From Neobacillus cucumis (lineage in GTDB: Bacteria; Bacillota; Bacilli; Bacillales; Cytobacillaceae): a stretch of 64,000 nucleotides of DNA. The first letter of the stretch is position 1. Each line of letters begins with the position of its first letter. Location: contig NZ_JAFBEX010000002.1 in assembly GCF_016908975.1 (NCBI RefSeq), positions 361,517 through 425,516 of the forward strand, read 5' to 3'. Positions 28,482 to 37,267 of this stretch are shown here, one piece after another. A program made the position numbers and the translations under genes. Under the pieces are notes generated by a model that saw only the letters and a program-made list of their open reading frames with translations, was not told where the DNA came from and ran no database searches.

Positions 28482-29672
28482 ATGTCAAATACAGCAAAGA
28501 TTTATATTTTAGCATTGATAAGTTTTTTAGTTGGTACTTCACAGTACATCATCTCAGGTATTTTGGATAAAATGGCAGATGCCCTAGGAGTGTCAATTGG
28601 AGCGGCTGGTCAATTAATTACAGTCTTTTCATTATCTTATGCAATCGGTACACCTATATTAATGGTATTAACGGCTAAAATGGAAAGACGTAAATTACTG
28701 ATCTATACGTTATTTGTTTTTATTATAGGAAATTTACTTTCAGTCATTGTTCCAGGGTATGGATTATTTATGATTGCTCGTATTATTATGGCTTTAAGTG
28801 CAGGTGTAGCGGTCGTGACAGTTTTAAGTATCGCAGCAAAGATTGCACCGGCTAATAAAAAGGCAAGTTCAATTGCAACTGTTGTCATGGGATTTACCGC
28901 ATCATTAATCATTGGTGTTCCTATTGGCCGTTTTATTACATCTACGTATGGCTGGAAATTTGTATTTATCGGTATCGCATTATTAGTTTTACTTGTCATT
29001 TTTATTGTTTTAAATACAATACCAAAAATGAATGGTGATGCTTCAATTCCTTTAACGAAACAAATTGCAATGTTCAAAAAACCAAAAATTGCTTTAGCAT
29101 TATCAATCACCTTCTTTTTAATGACAGGGTACGGGATTATTTTTACTTATTTATCTCCATTCCTTGTAACTACCGTAGGAATGAGTGATCATCTTTTGAG
29201 CATTACTTTACTTGTTCTTGGAGTTGCAAGCTTATTTGGTTCTAAACTAGGTGGTATAAGTGCAGATAAAAAAGGCGTAATTTTTACATTAAAAAGAGGG
29301 TTACTTGTAAACGGAACATCTTTAGTCGTGCTTTCATTCATATCACATTCAATTATAGCAGTATTTATTATATTGACCGTCTGGTCATTTGCAGGATGGT
29401 CATCAGGTGCAACTCAGCAATATAATTTAGCAACGATAGCGCCTGAATCCTCAGATGTGTTGCTAGGTTTGAACCAATCGATAATGCAATTAGGTTTTGC
29501 TGTTGGGGCAGGTTTAGGCGGAGTAATTGTGGGGCAAGTATCATTATCCTCAATTACATGGTTCAGTTTGTTAAGTGTTGTGTTTGCAAGTATTACAACA
29601 TTTGGATTATCACGTTTCTTAAATAATAAAAAGATAGTCAACCAAGGTTTTTTGGCACATAAGCGAGTTTGA
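28482..29672 (+). CDS. MFS efflux transporter, DHA1 family
   Basis: A 396-residue, twelve-helix transporter of the drug:H+ antiporter-1 group (AraJ/YdhP-like). The start MSNTAKIYILALISFLVG matches homologues, and TAKMERRKLLI between helices 2 and 3 is the family's motif A region; the GVPIGRFITSTYGWKF stretch in helix 5 is motif C-like. ATG at 28482 follows GAGGAGGAAATTTCAC and is preferred over the upstream in-frame codon at 28458. Its operator suggests control by the ArsR-family protein. Substrate unknown. Confidence 0.9.
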   Translation: MSNTAKIYILALISFLVGTSQYIISGILDKMADALGVSIGAAGQLITVFSLSYAIGTPILMVLTAKMERRKLLIYTLFVFIIGNLLSVIVPGYGLFMIARIIMALSAGVAVVTVLSIAAKIAPANKKASSIATVVMGFTASLIIGVPIGRFITSTYGWKFVFIGIALLVLLVIFIVLNTIPKMNGDASIPLTKQIAMFKKPKIALALSITFFLMTGYGIIFTYLSPFLVTTVGMSDHLLSITLLVLGVASLFGSKLGGISADKKGVIFTLKRGLLVNGTSLVVLSFISHSIIAVFIILTVWSFAGWSSGATQQYNLATIAPESSDVLLGLNQSIMQLGFAVGAGLGGVIVGQVSLSSITWFSLLSVVFASITTFGLSRFLNNKKIVNQGFLAHKRV

Positions 29673-29794
29673 TCAAATTGGGAGTCTAAATCATCTTGAA
29701 TCTTGGATATATTGGAATAAATAAATTGAATCTTCCAAGTGTTTGCTGAAGGATAGGGATAACTTAAGGGGATCACCCAAGGGGAGAAGGAGAA

Positions 29795-29981
29795 GCTATG
29801 GACCCCGAACACTTTGTTAAAATTCGGACACTGCCTGGCGGACCAGCACCAGAGGAAATAGGCGGGCGATTGTGGAAAGACATGCTGAGGTTCATCGAAT
29901 TTAAACTTGTATGGAACACCTAGATCAACTGACAAGCCATTGGGGCAAAACGGCTGAAGACGAAATAAATACTGGACATTG
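29795..29981 (+). pseudogene. Decayed duplicate of the 3' end of the lyase gene
   Basis: GCTATGGACCCCGAACACTT and about 60 following bases are nearly identical to 20172 onward in the lyase gene at 18856-20394. A deletion then removes the region around the REASLHQNISSHQAE codons, and the copy picks up again (AGGTTCATCGAATTTAA, GATCAACTGACAAGCCATTG) to the end of the gene. It has frame breaks and no start. It is a duplication scrap left 9.5 kb from the source. Confidence 0.88.
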
Positions 29982-30100
29982 ATGAAGGATGTATAGATGA
30001 AATTATTCGAAAAACTATATGTACGCTGATTATACGTGGATAAAGGAGTATTTTGTTTATTGTACGAACTAGGAGTTGGCAGCATTGCACTTATATAAAG

Positions 30101-30127
30101 AAAAGGCACTAGCATTAGTGCCTTTTT
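30101..30127 (+). terminator. Intrinsic terminator
   Basis: AAAAGGCACTA and TAGTGCCTTTTT form an 11-bp stem around a four-base loop with a T-run; it is symmetrical enough to act in both directions. Confidence 0.8.
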
Positions 30128-30214
30128 GAATTCTAATAAACGAAAGACCATTGAGTAAAAATTTTGACGAAAAGTTTTATTGACAATTGAAGCTATTTGG
30201 TAATACTATATACT

Positions 30215-30239
30215 AGTAGTCAGTAATACTGAATATCAG
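30215..30239. promoter_or_regulatory. PadR operator-like site 1
   Basis: AGTAGTCAGTAATACTGAAT plus TATCAG matches 31231-31255 at 23 of 25 positions. It lies 68 bases before the PadR gene. Confidence 0.6.
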
Positions 30240-30306
30240 CAACACAAAATACCTGTAATACAGAGTACTGAAAAAATTAAAACGAAATACAAATGGAGGA
30301 AAAAAT

Positions 30307-30645
30307 TTGGAAAATATCACGGAAATGTTGAAAGGGGTGCTTGAAGGTTGTGTGCTTGAGATCATCGGCCGTGGCGAAACTTACGGCTATGAAATCACGC
30401 AACATCTGCGAGAACTTGGCTTCACTGATGTGGTTGAAGGCACAGTTTATACGATAACAATGAGGCTTGAGAAAAACAATCTGGTGGACATCGAGAAAAA
30501 GCCTTCCACTATGGGACCGCCGAGAAAATTTTACACACTCAACGCAGCAGGTCAAGAGAAACTTAGGGTTTTTTGGGAAAAATGGGATTTCGTCTCAAGC
30601 AAAATTAACGAACTCAAAACAAGATCAGGGGGAGAAGTAAAATGA
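30307..30645 (+). CDS. PadR-family transcriptional regulator
   Basis: A 112-residue winged-helix protein starting with TTG after AAATGGAGGAAAAAAT. The core [23 protein letters not shown] and [20 protein letters not shown] with GPPRKFYTL in the wing is typical of the short PadR (PadR-s1) class that controls multidrug exporters. Its stop overlaps the next start in an ATGA arrangement, so the two are translated together. Same operator-like sequence lies before this gene and before the exporter genes. Confidence 0.92.
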   Translation: MENITEMLKGVLEGCVLEIIGRGETYGYEITQHLRELGFTDVVEGTVYTITMRLEKNNLVDIEKKPSTMGPPRKFYTLNAAGQEKLRVFWEKWDFVSSKINELKTRSGGEVK

Positions 30646-30983
30646 ATATATTTGAAAAAATTATCGGAAGTCTGGATGACAAGCGGGAATGGAGGGCGAT
30701 GGAGGCCCGAGCGAAGGCACTTCCAAGTGAGTACCGCAACGCTTACAAAGCTATGCAAAAATATATGTGGACTGCTGGTGGTGGTCCCACCGACTGGAAG
30801 GACAGCAGCCGTATCTTTGTCGGCATTCTCGACCTCTTCGAGGAAGGAGCAGCGGAAGGCAAGAAAGTCACTGACCTTACGGGCGAAGACGTAGCTGCTT
30901 TCTGCGACGAGCTAGTGAAGGATGAGCAAACGTGGAAGGACAAATATCGTAAGAAGTTGAACGATACCATTGATCGTGGCTAA
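30642..30983 (+). CDS. DUF1048 family protein
   Basis: A 113-residue helical protein of the DUF1048 family, which is regularly found with PadR regulators and DrrAB-type exporters: [55 protein letters not shown] and [19 protein letters not shown]. Function is not known. ATG at 30642 overlaps the PadR stop by four bases. A remnant of a second copy of its C-terminus follows at 31093-31164. Confidence 0.88.
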   Translation: MNIFEKIIGSLDDKREWRAMEARAKALPSEYRNAYKAMQKYMWTAGGGPTDWKDSSRIFVGILDLFEEGAAEGKKVTDLTGEDVAAFCDELVKDEQTWKDKYRKKLNDTIDRG

Positions 30984-31092
30984 CGACGAAATCCTAGTGG
31001 CTTGTCGCCTAGCACCGACAATAACCGCGCAAACCGTCTCTGGGGACGACTTGGATTCCTTTCCGTCGAACTAGTGGTTACCTAAAACCAAT

Positions 31093-31164
31093 GTCGACAA
31101 GTATGGTGAAGATTTGAATCACCATATCATGAAACGATTGGAAAAAAGTAAATTCAATAGATAA
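31093..31164 (+). pseudogene. Remnant of a second DUF1048 gene (C-terminal end)
   Basis: Twenty-three codons and a stop read VDKYGEDLNHHIMKRLEKSK, matching the usual DUF1048 end (DKYR..LN..IMK.L). No start or body is present. DUF1048 genes often occur in tandem pairs, so a second copy has probably been lost here. Confidence 0.6.
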
Positions 31165-31230
31165 TATCGACTGAATAGCTGGTTACAAATGAAATGTGTC
31201 TCCTTCACTATTCAGTTATATTTTTAACCC

Positions 31231-31255
31231 AGTAGTAAGTAATACAGAATATCAG
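31231..31255. promoter_or_regulatory. PadR operator-like site 2
   Basis: AGTAGTAAGTAATACAGAAT plus TATCAG, two mismatches from site 1 at 30215-30239. It lies 68 bases before the exporter ATPase, the same distance as site 1 from the PadR gene. Confidence 0.65.
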
Positions 31256-31322
31256 TCAGACAGAGTAGTGAGGTATAGCCAATCTAGCGCCTTGCTGCGC
31301 TTATGATAAGGAGGAAGAAAGT

Positions 31323-32084
31323 ATGAGCAATGCAGCGATTTCTGTAAAAGGGTTAAAAAAATCCTTTAAAGATAAGGAAGTCTTAAAGGGGGTGGATTTT
31401 GAGGTGGGGCGTGGCGAAATTTTCGCCTTGCTGGGCTCAAATGGAGCGGGCAAGACGACGACGGTCAACATCCTCTCAACGCTGATGAAGCCCGATGGCG
31501 GTGAAGCAGGTATTTGCGGTTTTGACGTCCGGCGTCAACCGGATCATGTTCGTCAGAGCATCAGCCTGACAGGACAGTTCGCAGCTTTAGACGGCATTCT
31601 CACAGGAAGGGAAAACCTGAAGATGATCGCCAAGTTGCGGGGAGTTTCCAATCCCGCTCAAGTAGCTGACAATCTGCTTGCAAGATTCAGCCTGACCGAT
31701 GTGGGCAACCGCCGGGCGGACCAATATTCCGGTGGGATGAAACGCCGGCTTGACATCGCCATGAGCCTGATCGGGACGCCCGCAGTCATTTTTCTCGACG
31801 AACCGACGACAGGGCTTGACCCCGAAGCCCGGATTGAAGTCTGGGGTAAGGTCAAGGAGCTTGCCGGCGGAGGCACGACCATCTTGCTGACGACCCAGTA
31901 TCTGGAGGAAGCCGAACAGCTGGCGGACCGGATCGCCATCCTGCATGGCGGAAAAATCATCACAACCGGTTCCTTAAAAGAACTCAAAGAGATGTTCCCG
32001 CCAGCCAAAGTGGAGTACACCGAGAAGCAGCCGACATTGGAGGAAATTTTCCTAGCGATCATCGGCAAAAAGGAGGAGATGTAA
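31323..32084 (+). CDS. DrrA-type ABC exporter ATPase
   Basis: A 253-residue ATPase of the daunorubicin-resistance group. Walker A LLGSNGAGKTTT, signature QYSGGMKRRLDIAMSL, Walker B VIFLDEPTTGLD and the DrrA-type switch LLTTQYLEEAEQLADR are intact. The short C-terminal extension matches DrrA-like proteins, though it is shorter than in antibiotic producers. It ends at the base before the permease start. Predicted role: pump for a drug or toxic lipid-like compound, induced through PadR. Confidence 0.93.
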   Translation: MSNAAISVKGLKKSFKDKEVLKGVDFEVGRGEIFALLGSNGAGKTTTVNILSTLMKPDGGEAGICGFDVRRQPDHVRQSISLTGQFAALDGILTGRENLKMIAKLRGVSNPAQVADNLLARFSLTDVGNRRADQYSGGMKRRLDIAMSLIGTPAVIFLDEPTTGLDPEARIEVWGKVKELAGGGTTILLTTQYLEEAEQLADRIAILHGGKIITTGSLKELKEMFPPAKVEYTEKQPTLEEIFLAIIGKKEEM

Positions 32085-32834
32085 ATGAAAAGCAAAACAG
32101 GGGTATTACTAGGACGGTTAATGCGCAACATCATGCGCAGCCCGGATACGATTATTACGGTGGCAATTACGCCGATTATGATGATGCTGCTGTTTGTCTA
32201 CGTATTTGGTGGCGCCATAGAAACAGGCACAGCAAACTACGTCAATTATTTATTGCCGGGAATCTTGCTGATGGCTATCGCATCCGGCGTCGCTTACACC
32301 TCCGTGCGGCTGTTTACGGATGTAAAAAGTGGTCTAATGGCGCGGTTCATTACCATGCCCATCAAGCGCTCATCGGTATTGTGGGCTCACGTATTGACCT
32401 CACTTGTATCCAATGCACTAACTATCGTGGTTGTTATCCTTGTCGCACTCTTAATAGGCTTCCGATCCAGCGCTGATATCCTGGATTGGCTCGCGGTAGC
32501 TGGGATACTCGGGCTGTTTACGCTGGCGCTGACATGGCTGGCGGTCATTCCCGGGTTGACAGCGGGGTCTATGGAAGGGGCGACAGCCTACTCGTACCCG
32601 CTGATTTTCCTGCCGTTTATCAGTTCGGCATTTGTCCCAACCGAAACCATGCCTAAAATTGTCCGTGCTTTTGCTGAGAACCAGCCCGTGACTTCAATCG
32701 TGAATGCGATTCGTGCCCTCTTGTATGAAGGGTCTGTTGGCAACGATATCTGGATCGCGCTTGCCTGGTGTGTCGGCATCATGGCCATCGCTTACTTCTT
32801 CGCCAGTCAAGCATTTAAACGGCAGTTAGGGTAA
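32085..32834 (+). CDS. DrrB-type ABC-2 permease
   Basis: A 249-residue ABC-2 permease with six membrane segments. Family features are MRNIMRSPDTIITVAITPIM near the start, FGGAIETGTANYVNYLLPGIL, and the central RFITMPIKRSSVLWAHV coupling region. A GGAGGAGATGTAA site stands before ATG, overlapping the ATPase stop. It completes the exporter. Both genes are GC-richer than their neighbours. Confidence 0.92.
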   Translation: MKSKTGVLLGRLMRNIMRSPDTIITVAITPIMMMLLFVYVFGGAIETGTANYVNYLLPGILLMAIASGVAYTSVRLFTDVKSGLMARFITMPIKRSSVLWAHVLTSLVSNALTIVVVILVALLIGFRSSADILDWLAVAGILGLFTLALTWLAVIPGLTAGSMEGATAYSYPLIFLPFISSAFVPTETMPKIVRAFAENQPVTSIVNAIRALLYEGSVGNDIWIALAWCVGIMAIAYFFASQAFKRQLG

Positions 32835-32869
32835 GTAAACCATTATGGGATTAGCCATATCAAGTCAGC

Positions 32870-33288
32870 TGTTGTAAACAAGGTTATCACCATTGTCCTA
32901 GTTTCAGGCGTCCATCGAGTTGTCCATAACACCTTATCTTTTTGCCTTAGGTATAGGTCAGGAAAACTTATTAGCGGTCTATGTAGGTTTTAATGATGAC
33001 TCGATAAAAAAGATGGAGGGAAAATGGGAGGAATGGGGAAACCCATGTAGATTGGTGACTTTTAAAAAAAGATATAGGTCCGTTTTAGAGCCATTTGTCA
33101 GGTTAATTAAAATGATTGATGAAAAAGAAGAATTTAAATCACAGATCCAGATTATTATACCTCAATTTATACCTAAGAAGGGGTGGCATAACATACTGTA
33201 CAATCAAACGGCTTTATTACTTGGATTATGGTTATATAGACATAAAGATGTTGTTATTACAACAGTACCTTATCATTTAAGGAAATAG
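32870..33288 (+). pseudogene. C-terminal fragment of an APC-type amino-acid permease
   Basis: An open frame of about 120 codons, without a proper start, reads as the cytoplasmic C-terminal part of an amino-acid permease of the APC superfamily: LLAVYVGFNDDSIKKM, FVRLIKMIDEKEE, the block IIIPQFIPKKGWHNILYNQT and VVITTVPYHLRK at the end. The twelve transmembrane segments expected before it are missing. It is followed by a weak hairpin at about 33293-33323. It is a relic, although the frame itself is still open. Confidence 0.7.
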
Positions 33289-33646
33289 CTTATAAAAGGC
33301 ATGGGAAATTCTCATGTCTTTTATATTTTAGATTGTGAAATCATTTCCTTATACTAAAGGAGGCTAGAGTTTAAGAAGGTACACTATTCCATCCTCATTT
33401 TAACAACTAAAAGTTTACCGAATATCTAACCATGATAGAAATATTCCAGCATTTTTTTCATAAATACTGTTTGATGGGGAACCTTTGGAATGGTTTCTTA
33501 GCAGCTATCTTCTTAAAAGTGAAATCTTCTTTCACATAATTTGGATTAAAGCAAGATAATCCATGAAAGATGATGGGTAAATCCATTGTTATTGGATAAT
33601 CGGTAAGGTATTCTAAGCATATTCCTTTATGAGGGAGGGGGATCTG
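33289..33646. other. Intergenic region before the heterodimeric exporter
   Basis: About 360 bases. A hairpin GGCATGGGAAATTCTCATGTC near 33297-33320 may end the fossil permease transcript. No gene or clear promoter pair is seen in the rest. Confidence 0.45.
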
Positions 33647-35449
33647 ATGAGGAATCGATCTATTTTTCGAGAGCATTTCTACTTACATAAATGGAGTTAT
33701 TTTTTTGGAACTGGCCTATTAGCGATTTCACTCCTGTTGCAATTAGTGGTCCCTGGTTTATTAAAGGAGTTCACAGATGGACTTCAAAACGATAGTATCA
33801 CTGCAGCTGGTTTATGGAAATTGGCTCTATGGTTTATCATCACAGGATTCGGGACCTTTGTATTCCGGTCATCCGGGCGCATCTACATCTTCAAAATGTC
33901 CAGAATCCTGGAGCGGGACTTAAGGACGTCATTGTTTTCTCATTGGGAGCAAATGCAGACAAATTATTTTCACAATCAGCGGATTGGCAATTTGATGGCC
34001 CATGCCGTCAACGATGTCAACATCATGAGGCAGATTGTCATGCAGGGATATTTTCAAACGGTGGAAGCAGTTGTTCTGATTACCATCGCCATTTTCATGA
34101 TGGCCAGCACGATTAACCTCTCATTAACGTTACTCGTCTTATTACCCCTGCCCGGATTAACCTATATTGCCTATCGTTTTCGGGCAAAGACTCAAGCCTA
34201 TTCGTTACAAGTACAAGAAGCCATCGGAGTTTTGACCAGTAGGGTCCAGGAATTTTGCTCGGGCATCGGTGTCTTCAAAACATATGTACAAGAAGAAGAA
34301 CAACTGAAAAAGTTTACGGAAGAAAATGATTCGAATGTGGAGGTGAATAAACATTTAATACGTACCAACTCGTTGTTCACTTCGTTAAGTCAAGGCATTG
34401 TTGGTCTTAGTTATCTACTCTCCATCGTACTGGGCTCCATTTTAGTCATGCGTAACACCATTTCGCTCGGGGATTTCGTTGCCTTTAACACATATTTGTC
34501 CTTGCTGATTACCCCGATTGAGAACATTGGAAAGGTGATCAATCTACTTCAACAGGGAAAAGCGGCTGATAACCGGATTCGTGATGTATTAACGACCGAA
34601 CCGGAAATTCAAGACGAGGAAGGCGTTAGACCGATTACATCCATTACCGGTGATATTGAAATCAAAAATCTCTCCTTCAAGTATGACAAAAGCAAACGAT
34701 ACGCCTTGCAAAATATTAATCTTTCAATCCCCAAAGGAACCAGTTTGGCGATTGTCGGGAAAATAGGAAGCGGAAAATCAACCTTGGTTAACTTACTTCT
34801 TAGGTTATATAATCCTCCAAAAAATACAATCTTTATTAATCATCAAGATATAAGGGATATTCCATTAAAAACACTTCGTACCTCAATTGCTTACGTACCG
34901 CAAGAAAATTTTTTATTTTCCACCACGATTAAAGAAAATATTGCCTTTGACCCAAATCCATATGAGGATCCACAAATCTTTCACGCGGCAACGCAGGCAC
35001 ATGTTTATCATGATATTACCGAACTTCCTCAAAAATTTGATACCGTGTTGATGGAGAAGGGACTTTCCTTATCAGGGGGACAGCAGCAACGTGTCTGTAT
35101 TGCCAGGGCCTTGATGAAACCTTCGCCGATTATCATTTTTGATGACAGCCTTTCAGCGGTTGATTCCAAGACAGAAACTGGTATATTACAAACACTTAGA
35201 AGCGAGATGAAAAGTCGAACGACCATCATGATTAGTCACCGGATTTCCACCATCCAACATGCGGACCAAATTATCGTACTTAATGAAGGGAAAATCGTGG
35301 AAAGAGGCACACATCAAGAACTGATAAACAAAAATGGGATTTATAAAAAAATGCTTGAACAACAGACCACGCAACATTCTTTGGAGCTACAACCATTGCG
35401 ATACATACATCGACAAAATATCCTCATAAAAAGAAGGAGGAGGACATAA
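33647..35449 (+). CDS. ABC exporter half-transporter, first subunit (YheI-like)
   Basis: A 600-residue half-transporter with six transmembrane segments followed by an ATPase domain. Walker A VGKIGSGKST, Q-loop VPQENFLF, signature LSLSGGQQQRV and Walker B PIIIFDDSLSAVD are visible. Walker B ends in Asp-Asp instead of Asp-Glu (IIFDDSLSAVD), the mark of the degenerate catalytic site in one half of heterodimeric exporters such as YheIH or BmrCD. ATG at 33647 follows GGGAGGGGGATCTG. The C-terminal 20 residues are arginine-rich and unlike homologues. It is followed directly by the second subunit. Confidence 0.92.
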   Translation: MRNRSIFREHFYLHKWSYFFGTGLLAISLLLQLVVPGLLKEFTDGLQNDSITAAGLWKLALWFIITGFGTFVFRSSGRIYIFKMSRILERDLRTSLFSHWEQMQTNYFHNQRIGNLMAHAVNDVNIMRQIVMQGYFQTVEAVVLITIAIFMMASTINLSLTLLVLLPLPGLTYIAYRFRAKTQAYSLQVQEAIGVLTSRVQEFCSGIGVFKTYVQEEEQLKKFTEENDSNVEVNKHLIRTNSLFTSLSQGIVGLSYLLSIVLGSILVMRNTISLGDFVAFNTYLSLLITPIENIGKVINLLQQGKAADNRIRDVLTTEPEIQDEEGVRPITSITGDIEIKNLSFKYDKSKRYALQNINLSIPKGTSLAIVGKIGSGKSTLVNLLLRLYNPPKNTIFINHQDIRDIPLKTLRTSIAYVPQENFLFSTTIKENIAFDPNPYEDPQIFHAATQAHVYHDITELPQKFDTVLMEKGLSLSGGQQQRVCIARALMKPSPIIIFDDSLSAVDSKTETGILQTLRSEMKSRTTIMISHRISTIQHADQIIVLNEGKIVERGTHQELINKNGIYKKMLEQQTTQHSLELQPLRYIHRQNILIKRRRRT

Positions 35450-35508
35450 TTCAAAAGGGAACAGCGGGGAAACTTCCCAAAATCGTTGATTGTCAACTGG
35501 CCAAGGGA

Positions 35509-37236
35509 ATGCTTACATTTGCCAAACCTTACTGGAAGCTCATTTTATTTTCGCTCGCTTTAACCGGTTTTATTGTGATATCAAGCCTGGCTCAGCCTTA
35601 TATCATCAAACTCGCCATTGATTCCCACATCATGAAGAACGATTATCAAGGATTAATGAATTTAGGTATTGTATATTTCCTCTTGATTTTGGTTTCTTCA
35701 GTCAGTACTTATTTTCAAAATAATACTCTTCAATTCACGGGTCAGTATGTCATATATGATTTCCGGCAGGCCATCTTTCAGCATTTTGCCAAGATGGAGA
35801 TGTCGTTTTACCGGCAAAACCCGACTGGAAGATTAGTCACAAGGATTACCTATGATGTTGAATCACTCAACCAACTATATTCCCAAGTGATTGTCAACTT
35901 GATAAAAGAAGTTCTGATTCTCATGGGAATCATTTTTCTCATGCTTTACATGAGCATAAAGCTCACTTTGGTGTGCTTCTTAGTCATACCTGTCATCGCC
36001 GTAGTGACCTTTTATTTTAAAAGTGTGTTGCGAAAAACACAAAGGCATCTTCGGACGATTCTATCTAAGCTTCTTTCTAATCTGGCGGAAAATCTTTCCG
36101 GAATGAGTGTGATTCAATTATTTGCACGGGAAAGAAAGCAGCTTGAGCAGTTCAATGAGTTAAACGAAGAGCATTACCGGGCGGGAATGAAGCAAACCGT
36201 CATCAATTCAATTTTTAACCCGTCTATTGGTTTCTTTGGAAATATTTCGTTGGCACTTTTGGTTTGGTATGGAGGAAGAAGTGTCCTGGACAGTACGCTT
36301 ACCTTTGGTACCGTTTATGCCTTTACCAGTTATGTTAGGCAATTTTTTGAACCACTTAGGGGCCTCGCAGACAGGTTCAATCAAATCCAGGCTGCGCTGA
36401 CATCAGCTGAACGGATTTTTGAGACCTTGGAAACAGAACCAACTATCTTAAACCCTGAACAACCAAAGCAGCTTCCTGAAAAAGTTCGCGGTGACATTGT
36501 TTTTCAACACGTTTGGTTTTCCTACCATCAGGAAAAGTGGGTTCTAAAAGATCTTCATTTTAGGATCAATCAAAGGGAAACAGTTGGAATTGTAGGAGCA
36601 ACCGGGGCGGGTAAAAGCTCGATCATTCAACTGTTGAACCGGTTTTATGATAACCAAAAGGGGACGATTACTCTCGATGGAATCAATATAAAAGAGGTTC
36701 ATTTAAACGACCTCAGGAAGCACATTGGCATCATTCAACAAGATCCATTTATGTTTACAGGTACTGTTTTGGATAATATTCGTTTAAATCATCATCATGT
36801 GACGGATGATGAAATCGTAAAAGCAGCCAAATCTTTAAAGATTGATGCTTTTTTTCGAATGCTGCCGAGGGGATATGAAACAATGCTAGGCGAGGAAGGA
36901 ACGGTATTGTCGGCTGGACAAAGACAGCTGCTGTCTTTTTTAAGAGCGATGATGACCAATCAAGATGTTCTGATTCTAGATGAAGCGACAGCCAACATCG
37001 ATACAGAAACAGAGCAAGCGGTACAAGAAGTTTTAAGGGAAATGTCAAAGGACCGGACAACAATTATCATTGCTCACCGGCTTTCCACCATCCAACATGC
37101 GGATAAAATCATTGTCTTAGATAAGGGAAGAATAGTAGAAATGGGAAATCATCAGCAGCTCATAAGGAACCATTCCTTTTACTTTCAATTGTGTTTGAAT
37201 CAAAACAAAGAAAAAGGTGTAAGGGAGAAAGTTTAA
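35509..37236 (+). CDS. ABC exporter half-transporter, second subunit (YheH-like)
   Basis: At least 575 residues with six transmembrane segments and an ATPase domain: Walker A VGATGAGKSS, Q-loop IQQDPFMFTG, signature LSAGQRQLLSF and Walker B VLILDEATANID, with the catalytic Glu present. It therefore supplies the competent site in the heterodimer. The annotated ATG at 35509 has no ribosome site. Twenty codons upstream an in-frame ATT at 35449 sits five bases after a perfect AAGGAGGAGGA and overlaps the stop of the first subunit; the codons between encode plausible sequence (QKGTAGKLPKIVD), so translation may start there. Confidence 0.9.
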   Translation: MLTFAKPYWKLILFSLALTGFIVISSLAQPYIIKLAIDSHIMKNDYQGLMNLGIVYFLLILVSSVSTYFQNNTLQFTGQYVIYDFRQAIFQHFAKMEMSFYRQNPTGRLVTRITYDVESLNQLYSQVIVNLIKEVLILMGIIFLMLYMSIKLTLVCFLVIPVIAVVTFYFKSVLRKTQRHLRTILSKLLSNLAENLSGMSVIQLFARERKQLEQFNELNEEHYRAGMKQTVINSIFNPSIGFFGNISLALLVWYGGRSVLDSTLTFGTVYAFTSYVRQFFEPLRGLADRFNQIQAALTSAERIFETLETEPTILNPEQPKQLPEKVRGDIVFQHVWFSYHQEKWVLKDLHFRINQRETVGIVGATGAGKSSIIQLLNRFYDNQKGTITLDGINIKEVHLNDLRKHIGIIQQDPFMFTGTVLDNIRLNHHHVTDDEIVKAAKSLKIDAFFRMLPRGYETMLGEEGTVLSAGQRQLLSFLRAMMTNQDVLILDEATANIDTETEQAVQEVLREMSKDRTTIIIAHRLSTIQHADKIIVLDKGRIVEMGNHQQLIRNHSFYFQLCLNQNKEKGVREKV

Positions 37237-37267
37237 AAGATGGGTAATCTTATTGATTAGCCATCTT
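37237..37267. terminator. Terminator between exporter and AraC gene
   Basis: AAGATGG-TAATC pairs with GATTA-CCATCTT around a five-base loop. It lies between two convergent genes and overlaps the AraC stop codon. Confidence 0.7.

Larger units (their letters stand above)
29673..30306. other. Intergenic region with a lyase scrap, terminator and operator
   Basis: About 630 bases without an intact gene. It holds the truncated copy of the lyase 3' end (29795-29981), a terminator (30101-30127) and the PadR operator-like site (30215-30239). The rest is unremarkable. Confidence 0.55.
30984..31322. other. Spacer with DUF1048 remnant and operator-like site
   Basis: About 340 bases between the DUF1048 gene and the exporter. 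It holds the remnant at 31093-31164 and the operator-like site at 31231-31255. A ribosome site GATAAGGAGGAAGAAAGT ends it. GC content of the exporter genes after it is visibly higher than that of the region before. Confidence 0.5.

Noticed and set aside
29414..30151. A 245-codon open frame on the minus strand
   Set aside because: It lies opposite the MFS gene end and the lyase scrap, has no recognisable product and no ribosome site; it is a by-product of the coding strand.
30642..30894. Alternative frame at 30652-30894 inside the DUF1048 gene
   Set aside because: The overlapping frame lacks a ribosome site and the DUF1048 product is clearly recognisable.
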